From: Istiophorus platypterus
Taxonomy: Eukaryota > Chordata > Actinopteri > Istiophoriformes > Istiophoridae
DNA: 64,000 nt
Assembly: GCA_016859345.1 (NCBI GenBank)
Contig: CM029123.1
Span: 1,132,001 to 1,196,000 of the forward strand
Direction: 5' to 3'
Below, in pieces: positions 13,985 to 26,052 of the stretch. Under the pieces are notes generated by a model, which was not told where the DNA came from, made no database searches, and was given only the letters and a program-made list of their open reading frames with translations. Made by a program: the position numbers and the translations under genes. Every line of letters begins with the position of its first letter. The first letter of the stretch is position 1.

Positions 13985-14260
13985 TGCTCAGACATCCACT
14001 GACACTTTAACTCCTTTCAGAAACCTTAACTCTTCTCAGCACTTACATTTCAACTGATACATCAACTGCTTTCAGTGTTTATACTTCAATAGTCTTTACT
14101 TCTTACACTTCAGTTGAGACTTCAGCTCACTGCAACTCCCTTTATTTCTCATACTTTCACTGTCATTTCACCAAATCTCAATGTTTATACTTACATTTCA
14201 ACTAAATTTTCTGCTCTTTTCTGCACTTTCACTTCAACATCTTTCACTGCTTAACTTTAT
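13985..14260 (+). repeat. Degenerate CACTTCAAC-type tandem repeat
   Basis: Variants of acacttcaactg / acatttcaactga / atacttcaat recur many times over about 275 bases with irregular spacing. It reads like an old minisatellite that has drifted. Confidence 0.5.
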
Positions 14261-15957
14261 GGTGCGATTTCATTCAATTTAGTATCTTAAACTATCACTG
14301 CCATGCAAAGAGATGTATTCTTTAATTTGTACTTACATTTTCAATATGTGCACCTTTCTGAAAGACGTATAAAGAAAATGAAGATGTATAAAGAAGGAAA
14401 ATATGATGTGTTAAGTGTCTTGTCCTTAGGCCTGTTCACAACTTAAGGTGCACACTATACATCTGCAATATTATTTCATTAAATCTTGCCCCCTTTGCCA
14501 CATCACTGTTGTTTGCAAAATTGCTCCTTGTTCTGTTATGGTGAACTACCACCAGACCAATACAAATACAACTACATGCAACATGGAGCGCCATAATCTA
14601 CTGTAAGTGATTAGTGGTTTTAGGGATTCATTCTGTCATGTGTCATGCAGGTTTGGCTTGTTTGACTAGGTTAAGGTATCATGCTGGTTCGCATATTGAC
14701 AAGGCAGTCAAAAATCTGGTATGCAGCACAAAACTAATAATTGGTTTCCTCCAATGTTGCCATCACATCTATGTGACAGAGAGAGAAAATGGTTTATGTG
14801 CTTCCTGCCTAGCCTGCCGAGCCTGCATGTGTGATGGATGACAATAATTAAATGGAACTCCCACTTGCATGTTGTGCGCAGGTAGATGGACGGGTGAGGT
14901 CCAGAGGTGATTTGGGGGATCAGACTAATGTTCATGTGATATAATAGCAGTGAAGCATGCCTGTTCATTCCTGAGTCTCCCTTCATTCCATCACTGCAAC
15001 TGCCCTGTCTCCAGTTTTTTGCCTGTCCAAAGGAGGTGGGGTCCTGGCCTTGGACCCAGCCCAGCTTTAAATACAATTTTACCACAAGGTAAAAAATACA
15101 TAATATTTACGAAGCAACCTTCCTTGTTATTTCTCAGTTGTTTTGGAGATCATTTAGTTGTTACCACATGGTAAAAATATGGTATTTTTGTCACATTGTA
15201 ACAGAAGTCGTACATGGGAGGAAGATAAGGTGAGCCTATCAATGTGAAGAGTGGTTGTAAGGTATTAACCGTGGATGGCCAGAGAAAGTTGAAGGAGGAT
15301 ATTCACAATCAATGCCTTTGAACAGAGAAAGAGGTTATGCTACCCCTTTCTTATATTTAACCACCAGTTGTCAAACTGAGCTAACACCGTCTAAAGCTTC
15401 AGAAACACTGAGCAAGTGCACCTTTTTGATGAGTATTTTTGTTAGGTTAAGAAAGAACCTTCAAACTCAACTATTCAATTGTCAATTATTTTGCCTGATT
15501 AATGCTCACATGGGCCCAACCAGCTGGCATGAAATTAGTCTGTTACCACTTATTGTGTGAAATGGAGAGAATAAATTACTGCTGCACATTCTGCTTTGAG
15601 TAGGAACTTTTAATGATTGATAGGAAGGAATGAAGATCTGGCGAGTTTCCTCATTTAAAGTTCAACAGGTAAAACATCAAAAAACTGTATAATGTCAGAT
15701 TTGTGTTTCATGTTCTCTCATTAGGTTGCTAACTGTTTCTTCTTCATATGACAATGACAAGGAAGCCTCCTGAGGGAGTTCAAATTCCTACCAATATGTC
15801 TTTTAACATAGAAAGAGCCAAAGCATCTAACAAACCCCTTTTAATTCTGTCATTCTGAAATATTCCTTTAGTCAGAGATAACTCAGAAATTCAAATTTCA
15901 ATCAATAACATTTCTTCACCCACCACTTGTAGAAAAACTTTCTACATTTGTTTTCTA

Positions 15958-15967
15958 CCCCCCCCCC

Positions 15968-15999
<32 letters not shown>
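15958..15999 (+). repeat. Poly-C followed by CA microsatellite
   Basis: Thirteen C then a clean run of AC dinucleotides. Confidence 0.9.
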
Positions 16000-16001
<2 letters not shown>

Positions 16002-18245
16002 AAAACCAAAGAGGTGGCATGCTACTGGCAGTGCAATTTCAGCTCGACCTAAAGGACCCATAATAGAAACTCTCACATTCAAACAAGCAGCTGCTGAGGA
16101 AAACATGCTCCTGGCACTGGGAAACACTAAAGTATCCTTTTAATGACCTGTGTGTCCATGGGTCGTGAGACAATGACAGATTCCAGAAGGGATTTGAGAG
16201 TTGCTCGGTCTAAAGTTTCATAATATATCATCCATGTGTTAACATGAGGCCCTGGTGTATTATGCTCACCATTTATGTAATCCCATCTGTAACATAATAT
16301 CCTGTTCTTAGTGAGGAAAACAAACGCATCAGGTGGGAAAGAGCTTAAAAACACTCCAATGGATTCCGTCACACTTATCTTTGGCACTCAGTAGTGTCTG
16401 CAGCCTCTAAGAACAGTAATCTGCATAGAGGCCCTGCTAAAGAGTGCTAACAACAAGGAACCAGTAAAATTGAACCACAAACACAGGTAAATAACTCATG
16501 TAATATGTTGATGGACTTAAAATTAGGCTGTTATTATGTTTATTGCTGAGGTCATACTTAAAGTTGGTGTTGTACTGGACAACATTATACTGAGAGGTGG
16601 TGTCCCTTTTTTACATGAATGATGTGGGCAGAATGTTAGAAACTCCCCTGAGTATGAGAATAAGCCAGTCCATTTATGAGTGAAATCAACTAAAATGCAG
16701 AACTTCAAATGCAAAACAAGAAAGCACCAAAGATGATCAAGCTCACATCAATTTTTACTAAGAGTCAACTGCTAATGGCAGGTGTCTGTTCAACTAATGG
16801 GCCTGAAATATTTGATGACGAAATAAAATCCATCGTCACTTTGTTGTATCTTTTTGTGCTGCATGTTTTAGTAAGTACTTAATAATGTAGCATTGTTTTT
16901 GAAAATGTTTTACTGACATTACATTACTGCCCTCAGTGTTTATAATATATTTTACTAACTGCTTTAATTGTATATTCCTCCTATTTAACATATTTCATTA
17001 TCAGACTAAATATAAAAGAATAGCAGTTTGACTAACTGACTCAATTAAAGTTAACATACTTAAAATTTGTCTGAACCAAATATATAAACCCATTTTATCA
17101 CTGCTAAGCCTGCAGTGCATGAAAGCATGCACAGGAGCATTTTAACTGCAATGAAAGTGGCAGTTATGACTGTTAGGTCATGTCCTCTTCCGGAAACAGA
17201 TGTGTAAAGCAAACACATGACCCAAACTCGCCAAGGGGCCCCTAACCCTACTGGCCTCCCTTTGACTCCCAGCACTGCAGGGCCACAGGGTACTTCCACA
17301 ACTATCATTGTAATACTGTCATTGTAATGCTGTTACAGTAAACACCAACTCCACACAGCCTTAGAAATGAGAGACCTTTTAAATTGTTCTGTTCCACTGC
17401 AGAATAATTCCAACCCAGAGATTTACCTCTCTCATTATACACCATTTTAACTCCTTTTCAGCTTTTGAAGTTGTGAGTACATACCAGCTAGCTCACAACA
17501 CTGGCTTGATGATTGATTTTCCATTAATGGTTAACTGCTCTCTTAGCAAAGTAAGCTTTTTATGCACGGGTGATAAGCTCCACCACTGAAGATGTTGTTC
17601 ATGCATGCTGCAGGGATGTGGTGAGGAAGCCTTGGGCTTTTCATGTTAAATTTCCATCAGTTTTTCCTCCTTGATGCTTTGTGATTTTTTTTCCACAGAA
17701 TTATGGTTCTCAAGAGTTAAATTCAGACAAAGAAGCACTTAGGTCGGAAAGTTTCTGACTCTTGTTCTGGAAGAAAGTTTCTGTTAGCCTATTTCTAAAA
17801 AGCTAGAGGGCAGAAGATGTGAAGAGATCCCTGTGTTTTTGCAGTCCAGACATAGCTACAGTTGTGCTGTGTATAGGTGAGGACAGTGCAGGATATTTAC
17901 AGAAAGCAGAGGTATCCACTGCAGCACGCAGCCATGCTGCAGCCCTTTGGATCACTCACACAACTATTCATGGAACGTTCATCATCTTCAGCCAGACAAC
18001 ACAGGTGCTATGCAATTCCATGTCACAGTTCTTAGTCTCGCTGTAGCTCATTGATGAATGACCCATTTACCTGTATTCTGGACTTTTACTCAACAATGCT
18101 GCAAGAAAGACTTCCAGGACTTCATGTTAGCATTAAGTTGGTGGCTTGCAGGTGGTTTTGTATGTCTACGTTACATGCAACAGTTTTCTAAACATAATTT
18201 ACTTTGTTTCAGCATTGTTACAAACTACACGATCAAGTTCTTTTT

Positions 18246-18610
18246 TTTGGGTTAGTGCAAAGATCAAAACTTTCTTCTTCACAAAGAATTCTGCAATAAT
18301 CCACTTTGGTTGTCTTCCAGGCCTTTTGGTATTGCTGAGCTCAAGAGTGCCTTCCTTCTTTGTACCTTTTTTTTTTATTTTGGGCACTCCTAAAGTTTCT
18401 GCCATCTGTCTTATAGGGTTATTTTGTTTTCTCAGCCTAATGATGACTTCATTTGCATTGACACCTCTTTGGAATGCTTATTAAAAGTTCCAATGAACAG
18501 CTACCAAATGAAAGTCAATACTTGGAATCAATTCCAACCTTTTATCTGCTTCATACTGTATGTCATGAAATAATCAGCAAACCGGACACCTGGCCATGAA
18601 ACTTATCATA
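18246..18610 (-). pseudogene. Fragment of a Tc1-like transposon (5' part), same family as 26053-27562
   Basis: The reverse complement carries, in order, the segment catggccaggtgt, the block ggaattgattccaag, the transposase start region (caaagaggtgtcaatgc) and the TKRPGRQP-like linker after the helix-turn-helix. The same blocks in the same order occur on the plus strand at 26280-26600. The fragment stops near 18246 and lacks the catalytic part. It is not functional. Confidence 0.75.
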
Positions 18611-21300
18611 TCAGAAATCAGAAATCAGAAAATAAAAATCAAAAACAAAAATCTTTACAGAGTGAATAAGACTAAGAGGAACTGATCTTAAAGTAAAAAA
18701 AAAAAAAAAATCCAACAGATCTAATTATGAATAACAACATCGACGTCTGTGCAATCAATTCCAAATGTTACACTGGCATAAATTAAGACCAAGAGCTTTC
18801 TATATGCCAGCTCACTATGTAGAACAAATCAATGTCACAAAAAAAACACAATTCACTATGGATAATATTCGTCATACAAAAGATGGCCCACCACCAGTAG
18901 ATAAATATAGCTGTATTAAGTAGCTGTAGCTATCTGTATAAGTTATCCACTGGGAAACCAAACTTTCAGTTAACAGCAGTATACTTTCCTCCTTAGGCAA
19001 GATTGAGCTGGGAAACTGGTCAAGAATGACTTTTGAACCATGACTTTTAGGTCAACTTGATGAAGAAACTTTGGATGATGATAACATTATTTGATATCAC
19101 ATATTATAAAGGGATATTGTCGAGAGCTAACAAATGTCCAATTTCAAATTAAAAGGTGCTTTATTGGCATGAAAGTTTCAAAAACATTTCCAAAGAATTA
19201 AGATACACTCTAACCAAGTACACAATGATAGATGGTGTAATAATAATGGTTTACCTGACTTTGATCACCATGATGGCAAAGGCTGTCAGTCTATCCCAAT
19301 ATATCCCAAAACAGTCGATTTTTGAGTGTGCTTTTGATGGACACTATCCTCCCACAATGCAATGCACAATGGAAATGGAGGAGGTGCTCACAATATGAAA
19401 AAAAATTGAACTAATTGTGGTGAAATAGCAACAGATACATCATGGAAAATATATTTAAAACAAAAATGTTTATTTCTTAAGAAGATATAAAACTTTCTCA
19501 GTAAGAATCTTAACTGGCAGAGGCATTACCTGCTTGAGTCATGCTGCAACAATCCCTGTAGGTCAAAGACTCAGTTTCATAAACATGATGGGTATGTGGC
19601 AGCAGTGCAGCCATCATTCATGTTTTATAATGTTTCATTTATCACTGCTAGTCCAGCTCAGTTCTCTCAGTCTGCTCTCTTCCTCTAGTTGTCTTTCTCT
19701 CTCCGCTCTGAACATCAGGGTGCTCTCTGGCCTTTGGAGATTTTTTGGTTCTTAAATTGCCAGAAGGACTTCCATGCAAAAGATGAAGAGTGATAGAGCA
19801 GAAAAAGGACCATAGAGAAACTAATTAGCTGTATCAGGTCCCAGGTCTGCAGGATGGACTCATGGATGATGAAGTCATACTGGGCTCAGTCCCCTATAAG
19901 GCAATATTTGCCAGATTATACCTAAGCAAATACCTAACCTCAAGCTACTCCAAAAACACAAGAAGACCTGGTTCCCCCTCCATTCCACACAGAGAGGGAA
20001 AATGCCCCCTCTCCCCATGTGTAAGTGATAAAATGCTGCAAGAAAAGTCACATGTAAAGATGTAAAAAAATGATTTCCCATCTCAACCATGATACAATCC
20101 TATTAGACCAGTATCAAATGGCAGAGAGCTGAAGTGAATGAATGGCTGATAAAACACATGCCCTAAATTCTGTTTTTCTTCTGGATGCAACAATAATATC
20201 AGGTGTTAGCTGCTATTTTTGCTGTAATAACTCAATGAATTGATACAATCAATGCTTGCTGATATCAGTTTGCACTGGCATCTGCCCCATAACATCCAGT
20301 AATTGTATCATCTAAGATAATTATTTTCGCATAATGATTGGGGAACTCCCATCCATGTATAAATATTTAACTTCATGGCCGTTAAATAAAAACAAATGTG
20401 TCAAGTGATAAATTAATTTAGAATTTTTATGAATTACATCTCAAAGTAGCTGGAAATATCTAAAAAATCTTTAACTAAAACTATTACAAAGGATATGGAC
20501 ATTTGTGTCATGCAAGTCACATCAGAGGTCAGAAAAACTGTTGATGTATTTGATGTAATTGAGCAGTTCCATTCCATGCAATTTTAAAATTGGTTATTTG
20601 ATTTAATGTTTTTGAATGTCCCGAAAGGCTTTCAAGATAAATTTAGCATTGTAGAGTGGGAGAAAAAAATATCTCTGCCACATTAAATTAGATTTACATT
20701 TGGAACTTTTCTGAAATATTTCATAGTATGAGGCCCTTATTGCATGTATCTCTCCCATTGATGTCATTATCAGTTCACATACTGTAGAAGCTGCGGTGCT
20801 GGTTGCTCCAACCAGCCCTATGTTTATGTATGTACTGTTTATGTACTGTACTTTAAGAGTAATTTCTGTGTGTGAACTTCCAACAACCTATACAAATGCA
20901 CTGTTTTCATTAATGCTTTTTTCTATTTTTAGTGATGATGCCCTCACTCTGTCCCCCAAGGATTAGAATACAGGACTTACAGTATTTTAATTGCTGGATA
21001 AATCATAGACATGGGCAATTTAATGTAGTGGACTTTGTGTTTCAATCTGAAATACTTGGTAATGTTGGTGAAAAGTCATGCTCTGGTTATCTGCTGTGAT
21101 AGTGTGCCTGTAATTGTTTTAAACGTATGAGTCTGTGTGTTTTTCATCATTGCAAAATGTGGTCCTGGGGACACCCATCAGAGAAGGAACTTTTACAATG
21201 GCAGTTTTGAGTATTCTGGTGGGTAAATGTCTGTCTTTCTGTCTGTCCAGTCATATTTTTCCATCATGATAGTGTCACAACCGTACAAAATACAGTCACG
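18611..21300. other. Intronic DNA without recognised features
   Basis: AT-rich with short A runs near 18690. No exon, RNA gene or named repeat was recognised. Confidence 0.5.
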
Positions 21301-21427
21301 TGTTGTGCTTCAGGGCCTTATACGGGATTTGGTTATTGGCAATTAATAATTACCAAGATTTAGATTTAGATGGATCGGATGAATCAAGATTTATGATAAT
21401 AATTAATAATATTAATAATAATAATAA
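21301..21427 (-). repeat. Short terminal piece resembling the 3' end of the LTR-like repeat
   Basis: The plus-strand sequence tgttgtgcttcagggcctta at 21301 repeats tgttgtgttttagagcctca at 22287, and the next 70 or so bases (atacgggatttggttat, then a GATTAAT/GATGAAT-type block) are also shared. Read on the minus strand it looks like the last part of a second LTR copy, most of it deleted and joined through an AAT-rich tract (21394-21429). It ends ...GCACAACA, mirroring the TGTTGTGC start of the 22287-24321 repeat. Confidence 0.5.
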
Positions 21428-21429
21428 TT
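21394..21429. repeat. AAT-type simple repeat at the junction of the repeat pieces
   Basis: Repeated aataat/attaat units sit exactly where the internal region of the right-hand repeat stops matching the left copy. A deletion or slippage may have occurred here. Confidence 0.7.
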
Positions 21430-22286
21430 CTTCTGTATTTTGACATTGCACGCATCTAAACTGACAATTTATTGTACGTAATTCCTCATGGGATATGTGA
21501 AAGCAATGTGACCCACAACAGTAGAAATGAAACAGTATAACCTTTCTGTTATAAAACCTTCCCACTATGTGCACCATTTGTTTCATGCACAAAGTATTCT
21601 CTCAGAGCAACAGCCAGTCTGGGAAAAAGTCCTGAATGTAAGTGATCCTCATCTGCCTAGTCAGGGTGCAGCAAAGCCCATTTGACTGCACCAGGACTGC
21701 AAAACTTCAGCAGGTGAATTTTCCCTCTCCTTCCCAGATCACCATCATTAGCAGGGAAATTGCTAGATAATGGCATCATGCAGCAGGGGGTCTAGATCCA
21801 CAGCAATCTTTTCAAAACTTTACCCTCTTTTCCCAAAAGGAGCCTGATTTTCATTTGGGTTCTTTTAGCATAGGTCACACACATTTAAATGAAACAAATT
21901 TTATAAAAAGCTATTTAAAGGGCTGCAAACTATTGAAAGGTTTGCCATGGTTAACATCTGACTGGTCAAATGTGAGACCAATCACAACGGTTATTTAAAC
22001 CTTGTGTCCTGTGAATTACATTTGTATACAATGAAACTGCAGCATCAAATTACATGTTGTAGGAAACGTAATTGTGATCGAATTACATTTTCTCTCAACA
22101 TAATGAGATTATATTTTCAATTTACATATCTGGCAAGTTGCTAATATGTCGCTACTCAACATACCAATCTTCTCAGGCAAAGTTTTTCCTTTACACCAAA
22201 ATAACTGATTGTGCAGAACAATATCCTCTTGTAGTAAATCCAGCATCATTAAACCGTCTCTACTTTGACAGTTGCACATTTTGTAA
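21428..22286 (-). repeat. Internal region of the long repeat, right copy
   Basis: Minus-strand counterpart of 1796-2654, nearly base-for-base identical. It is flanked on its 5' side (minus orientation) by the LTR-like repeat and on its 3' side by the terminal piece at 21301-21427. This layout resembles a shrunken provirus: LTR, short internal remnant, LTR tail. Confidence 0.6.
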
Positions 22287-22940
22287 TGTTGTGTTTTAGA
22301 GCCTCATACGGGATTTGGTTATCGGAAATAATTATCAAGATTTAGATGAGTCAGATTAATCAAGATTAATAATAACGGGGCACAACCATGAAAACCCAGA
22401 CTAATCAAAATTTTGATGCAACCTCACATAAGGCACCAATTCTTGTGCAGGGCAGGAGCAAGATCTGGCTAATAGCGATAGTTAATGATTATCAAAGATA
22501 ATCACTGGTAATTATTAAAACTTAACAGAATCAGATTAATTTAGACAATCAATAACGGGGCACCACTGGGAAAACTCAGACCAACAACCAAATATTGGAT
22601 GTAGTCTCAAAGGGGTGTTTGCTCAGACTTTTCAATATTTAGGAAATATTGGTATTTCTAGAGTGAACAGAGAAGGAGTGGAGGTCGGCACTGACTCCAT
22701 CAACCAGCTTGGTATCACAATATATGAACAGAAAAATACAAGGGCAACTTCTCATTTAAAAGATAACAGGATTTAGTAACATCAGTATAATAAATTCTTC
22801 CAATTAATATAACTTCTGACTAATAGATCTTATCATGCACTACTACTACTGACTACAGATCATAAAACAAGTATTGAAGTGTGTGTGTGTGTGGGGGTAT
22901 GTGTGTGTTAGTGTATGTGTGTGTGGGCGTGTGTACGAGG

Positions 22941-23009
<69 letters not shown>

Positions 23010-24321
23010 CTGAGAGAGGAGCGAGGAAGAAGAAGGGACGCTCATTACGGTCACGTCCCGTCACGTGACGAAAGAAAGAAAAGTCTGTCGAGTGTACAGC
23101 TCTCCGGCGCCCGGTAACTTTCACAAAGGGAAACAAGTGGGAGGTTCGAACTTCCCTGTGCTCAGGTGTTCGAATAGGAATGTGTGGGTTAGTAGAAGAA
23201 GAAAAGAGGTAGAAGTGTCGTCAGCGACATTCTGGTGATTGTGATCGTGGGGCAGTATTTATCTGTGTCATGGAGACTTCAATCGGCTCAGCTGATGAGC
23301 GTCGCAAGTCTGGACCTTTAACCGACACAGAAAATACTGGGCTCAATCATGAGTGCAGAGCAAGACTGAATTTATCCACTGCGGATGGATAAATTATAAT
23401 TCATTCAAGGATGGTCACCAATTAATAAATAACAGCACAACAATGTTTTCACAACAATTAAACAGTTTGACACGCACTAATTGCTAATACCTGCCCAGAG
23501 CTATAAGCCTCTTACTCTTTGCAAATCCAGCGGTGTGATGGTTCGTTCGTCCTCGGGGTTACTGTGCAGGCAAGAAGGCATTGGTTAGCGGCTATCAGCG
23601 GCTGACGTGTCTTCTCGACGAGATGGCTAGTCTCCGATGAGGCGACTTAATTCCAGCTCACGGCGGGGAATTAGTTTGTTGACTCGAAAGAAGCAAAGTC
23701 TGTGTCCCTTCGTCTTCTTCATGAAACAGGTAGGACTCGCTATCTACCAGGTTTCACCTCCGCAGGCATTGGGCGAGAGGGTCAATCCGTGGTTTTGAAC
23801 CAGGTTGAACTGTGTTTACTCAACACACAGGGAAGAGCTGAGATCAGCTCGACCAGCAAGGGGAATCTGTAGGCCTAAAAGTTAAATAGCTTACACAGAA
23901 ACTCCTAACTACGACTAGAGCGTTTGCCACCTGGGACGGAGTCTAATCTTAGGTGCGGTTATCGATGCCACTTCTATCGGCAAGGAGTCCACTGGTTGTA
24001 GCAAAGGTCCAAGCTAGAAACATGAGTTTCGGGAGTTTTAGCGTTAATATAACTTTGGGTGTTGTCACAATTTGGGACTGACCGTGACGGATTTCACCCA
24101 ATGGGAGCTGTGGATTTTGGGGAAACTCCGCTGGTCGGCTGAGGCTGCGTGTGTTGGGGGTCGCTCATCTGGTCGGTTACTGAACTGAGACCGTGTGTTG
24201 GGGGTTTGCTCAGCTGAGTTCTTTGTCTCCCTTGGTTATTGACACTTGGTCTTAGCTGAGTTCCAGGTTTGGGTGAGCCTGTGGGGCTTCTTTGTCTACG
24301 GTCTGTTGGTGAGGCACAACA
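22287..24321 (-). repeat. LTR-like repeat, right copy, apparently full length (about 2.0 kb)
   Basis: On the minus strand it begins TGTTGTGCCTCACC at 24321 and ends AAAACACAACA at 22287, the TG...CA ends typical of LTRs. The distal piece at 21301 ends GCACAACA, an exact inverse of the start. The outer flanks read TGTG before the start and CGTG after the 21301 end, a possible 4-bp target duplication with one CpG-type change. The 5' third (23745-24321) is richer in G+C and has no counterpart in the left copy. Two related blocks of the form GATTAAT...AATAACGGGGCA occur near 22350 and 22545. Length fits a long retroviral-type LTR, but no primer-binding site was found, so a DNA element with short terminal inverted repeats is an alternative. 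Confidence 0.5.
22879..23010. repeat. TG/TA/TG microsatellite inside the right repeat copy
   Basis: A TG-rich block, a clean run of AT dinucleotides at about 22941-22966, then a long TG run. It is the counterpart of 1098-1203 and is longer. Confidence 0.9.
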
Positions 24322-24947
24322 CACAAAATTTTAAGTGTTTATGAAATCATAATGAAGGCTGATTCAAAAATAGGTGTGGTCGCTGGAAGGGCTCCAGAAG
24401 TATGGGGGTTGAAAACAAGGAAGGAAGGGGCCATTGCCATCCTCACTTTGTGCTCCTGGCCCACATTTGTTTTAAATCACAGACAGATGCTTCAGTCATT
24501 CCTGTCAGCTCTAAGACATTGGGTAAAACTGCAGACCTACTTCTGATGGGATCACAACATTTGCGAAGCCTGTCAGCAATGAATTAATGACCAATGACTA
24601 CTCATGGGTCAGAGCAGCAACATGGTGACGGGTTTCACGGCTGCTATGAGCCCATCACAGGATGATCTCTAATTTAATAAACATATAATTCATTGAGTTC
24701 AAAAACAACCCTGTTTACTTACATTTAACAGAAAACACCATTTTTCTCTAAACTTAACTAGAGTGCTTTTTGCAAACCCTGTTTTCTAGTCAGACAGCAT
24801 GTACTCCATGTACCCACCATAACTAAATGTATCTGTTGATTCTGTTCTATGCTGCTATGCTATCTCTGAACATTTCCTTCAAAATGTGTACATGCACATG
24901 CATATGTCCACACATACAGAAACACCAACAGGAACAAACATACACAA

Positions 24948-24980
<33 letters not shown>

Positions 24981-26052
24981 AAGCATTTCTAAGCCCCCCC
25001 CCAGGCATATGTTAACATAAGAAAACTAGTATAAAGACAGATAAATACTTCATATACATGGACAGCATGATCACTGAGGCTCATACACTAAATCAGTATT
25101 GGAACCCACTAACAATGTAAAATATATTACACTATACAAGTGTTACACATGAATGATTGCATATTAATCCAACAACCTGAGACCAACAGCATTACAATAG
25201 AATCCTACTTGGACCTGATTAGACTGAAGATGATTTGGATAATTTGCCAAACTAAGGTTCCTGGTTTGGTCTACTGCAGATAGTAGAGTGGACTGTTGAA
25301 TCTAGATTTTAGTAACCAAGTTCTCATTTTACAACTTAAAACCTGTATAATTTGAAAAGGGAATATCACTTTTCAGTTGTACTACTCACAAAATTGTACC
25401 CTGCTGGTATATGGTTTGCTCTGCTTTACTATGCCTCCCCATGTGAACTGATGAAATTTGGCTCAATGCTCTGCCTTACAAGTGAGGTATATCTGACAAA
25501 ACCATAACAATAAATACTCATAAATAATACAGTCTGGTAGAAATCACATTTTCCATGGGAGGGAAAATCACATCTGAATAATTTGATGACTGCTACCCAC
25601 AAATACTTTATAGTCTGTAAACACAGCGATATGAGACAGCTCTTCTAACTTGCTGAATCATCCACCTGTTACCTTGAGAATTCTCAGAAAGTATGAACTC
25701 CGTTAAAGAGCAGTCATTTCCCTGGGGTTTGTGATTTTAAGTAAAGCTCATGGCTTTATTTCCCCAAACTGCAGCCAGGAGACACTCTGAGGACCCTCCT
25801 AATGCAGCTGCTACTTCCTATATGGATGTTACAGTTACAGTTGTCTCTTATGGGAGCCTGTATTTATATCTGTGACTCACAAAACAGATGCAAAATGATG
25901 CAAAGCCGGAACCACAGACACTTGAATGTACATAGTAATATGTGGTCATCACCTGTACTACAGGTAATTTTTTCTATTGCCACAGGTGCTAAATAAGACT
26001 GAAACATTTAATATGGTACCATTTATAGTCAGTTTTGTACAAATAATACACA
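24322..26052. other. Intronic DNA; one CA microsatellite
   Basis: CA repeat at 24941-24982. No gene recognised. The start of this stretch flanks the LTR-like repeat. Confidence 0.5.
24941..24982 (+). repeat. CA microsatellite
   Basis: Interrupted CA run (cacaaacacac). Confidence 0.85.

Larger units (their letters stand above)
12151..18245. other. Intronic DNA with several microsatellites
   Basis: Apart from the simple repeats listed separately and a degenerate repeat at 13985-14260, no gene or transposon was recognised. ORFs such as the 125-codon one at 14708-15085 (minus) resemble no known protein. Confidence 0.5.

Noticed and set aside
13985..14260. Possible CRISPR-like array
   Set aside because: Repeats are degenerate and irregularly spaced, and the DNA is vertebrate intron.
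14708..15085. 125-codon minus-strand ORF
   Set aside because: No recognisable domain, no splice-site support, and length is within chance expectation for 64 kb of two strands.
22846..23136. ORFs made of Thr-His or Cys-Val repeats over the microsatellites
   Set aside because: They are translations of CA/TG dinucleotide runs, as are those at 12640-12969 and 24827-25015.
375..23745. One giant DNA transposon with 2.3-kb terminal inverted repeats
   Set aside because: The interior has no capsid, polymerase or integrase frames, the right repeat has its own LTR-like outer ends, and the left copy is simply truncated. Two separate insertions are simpler.
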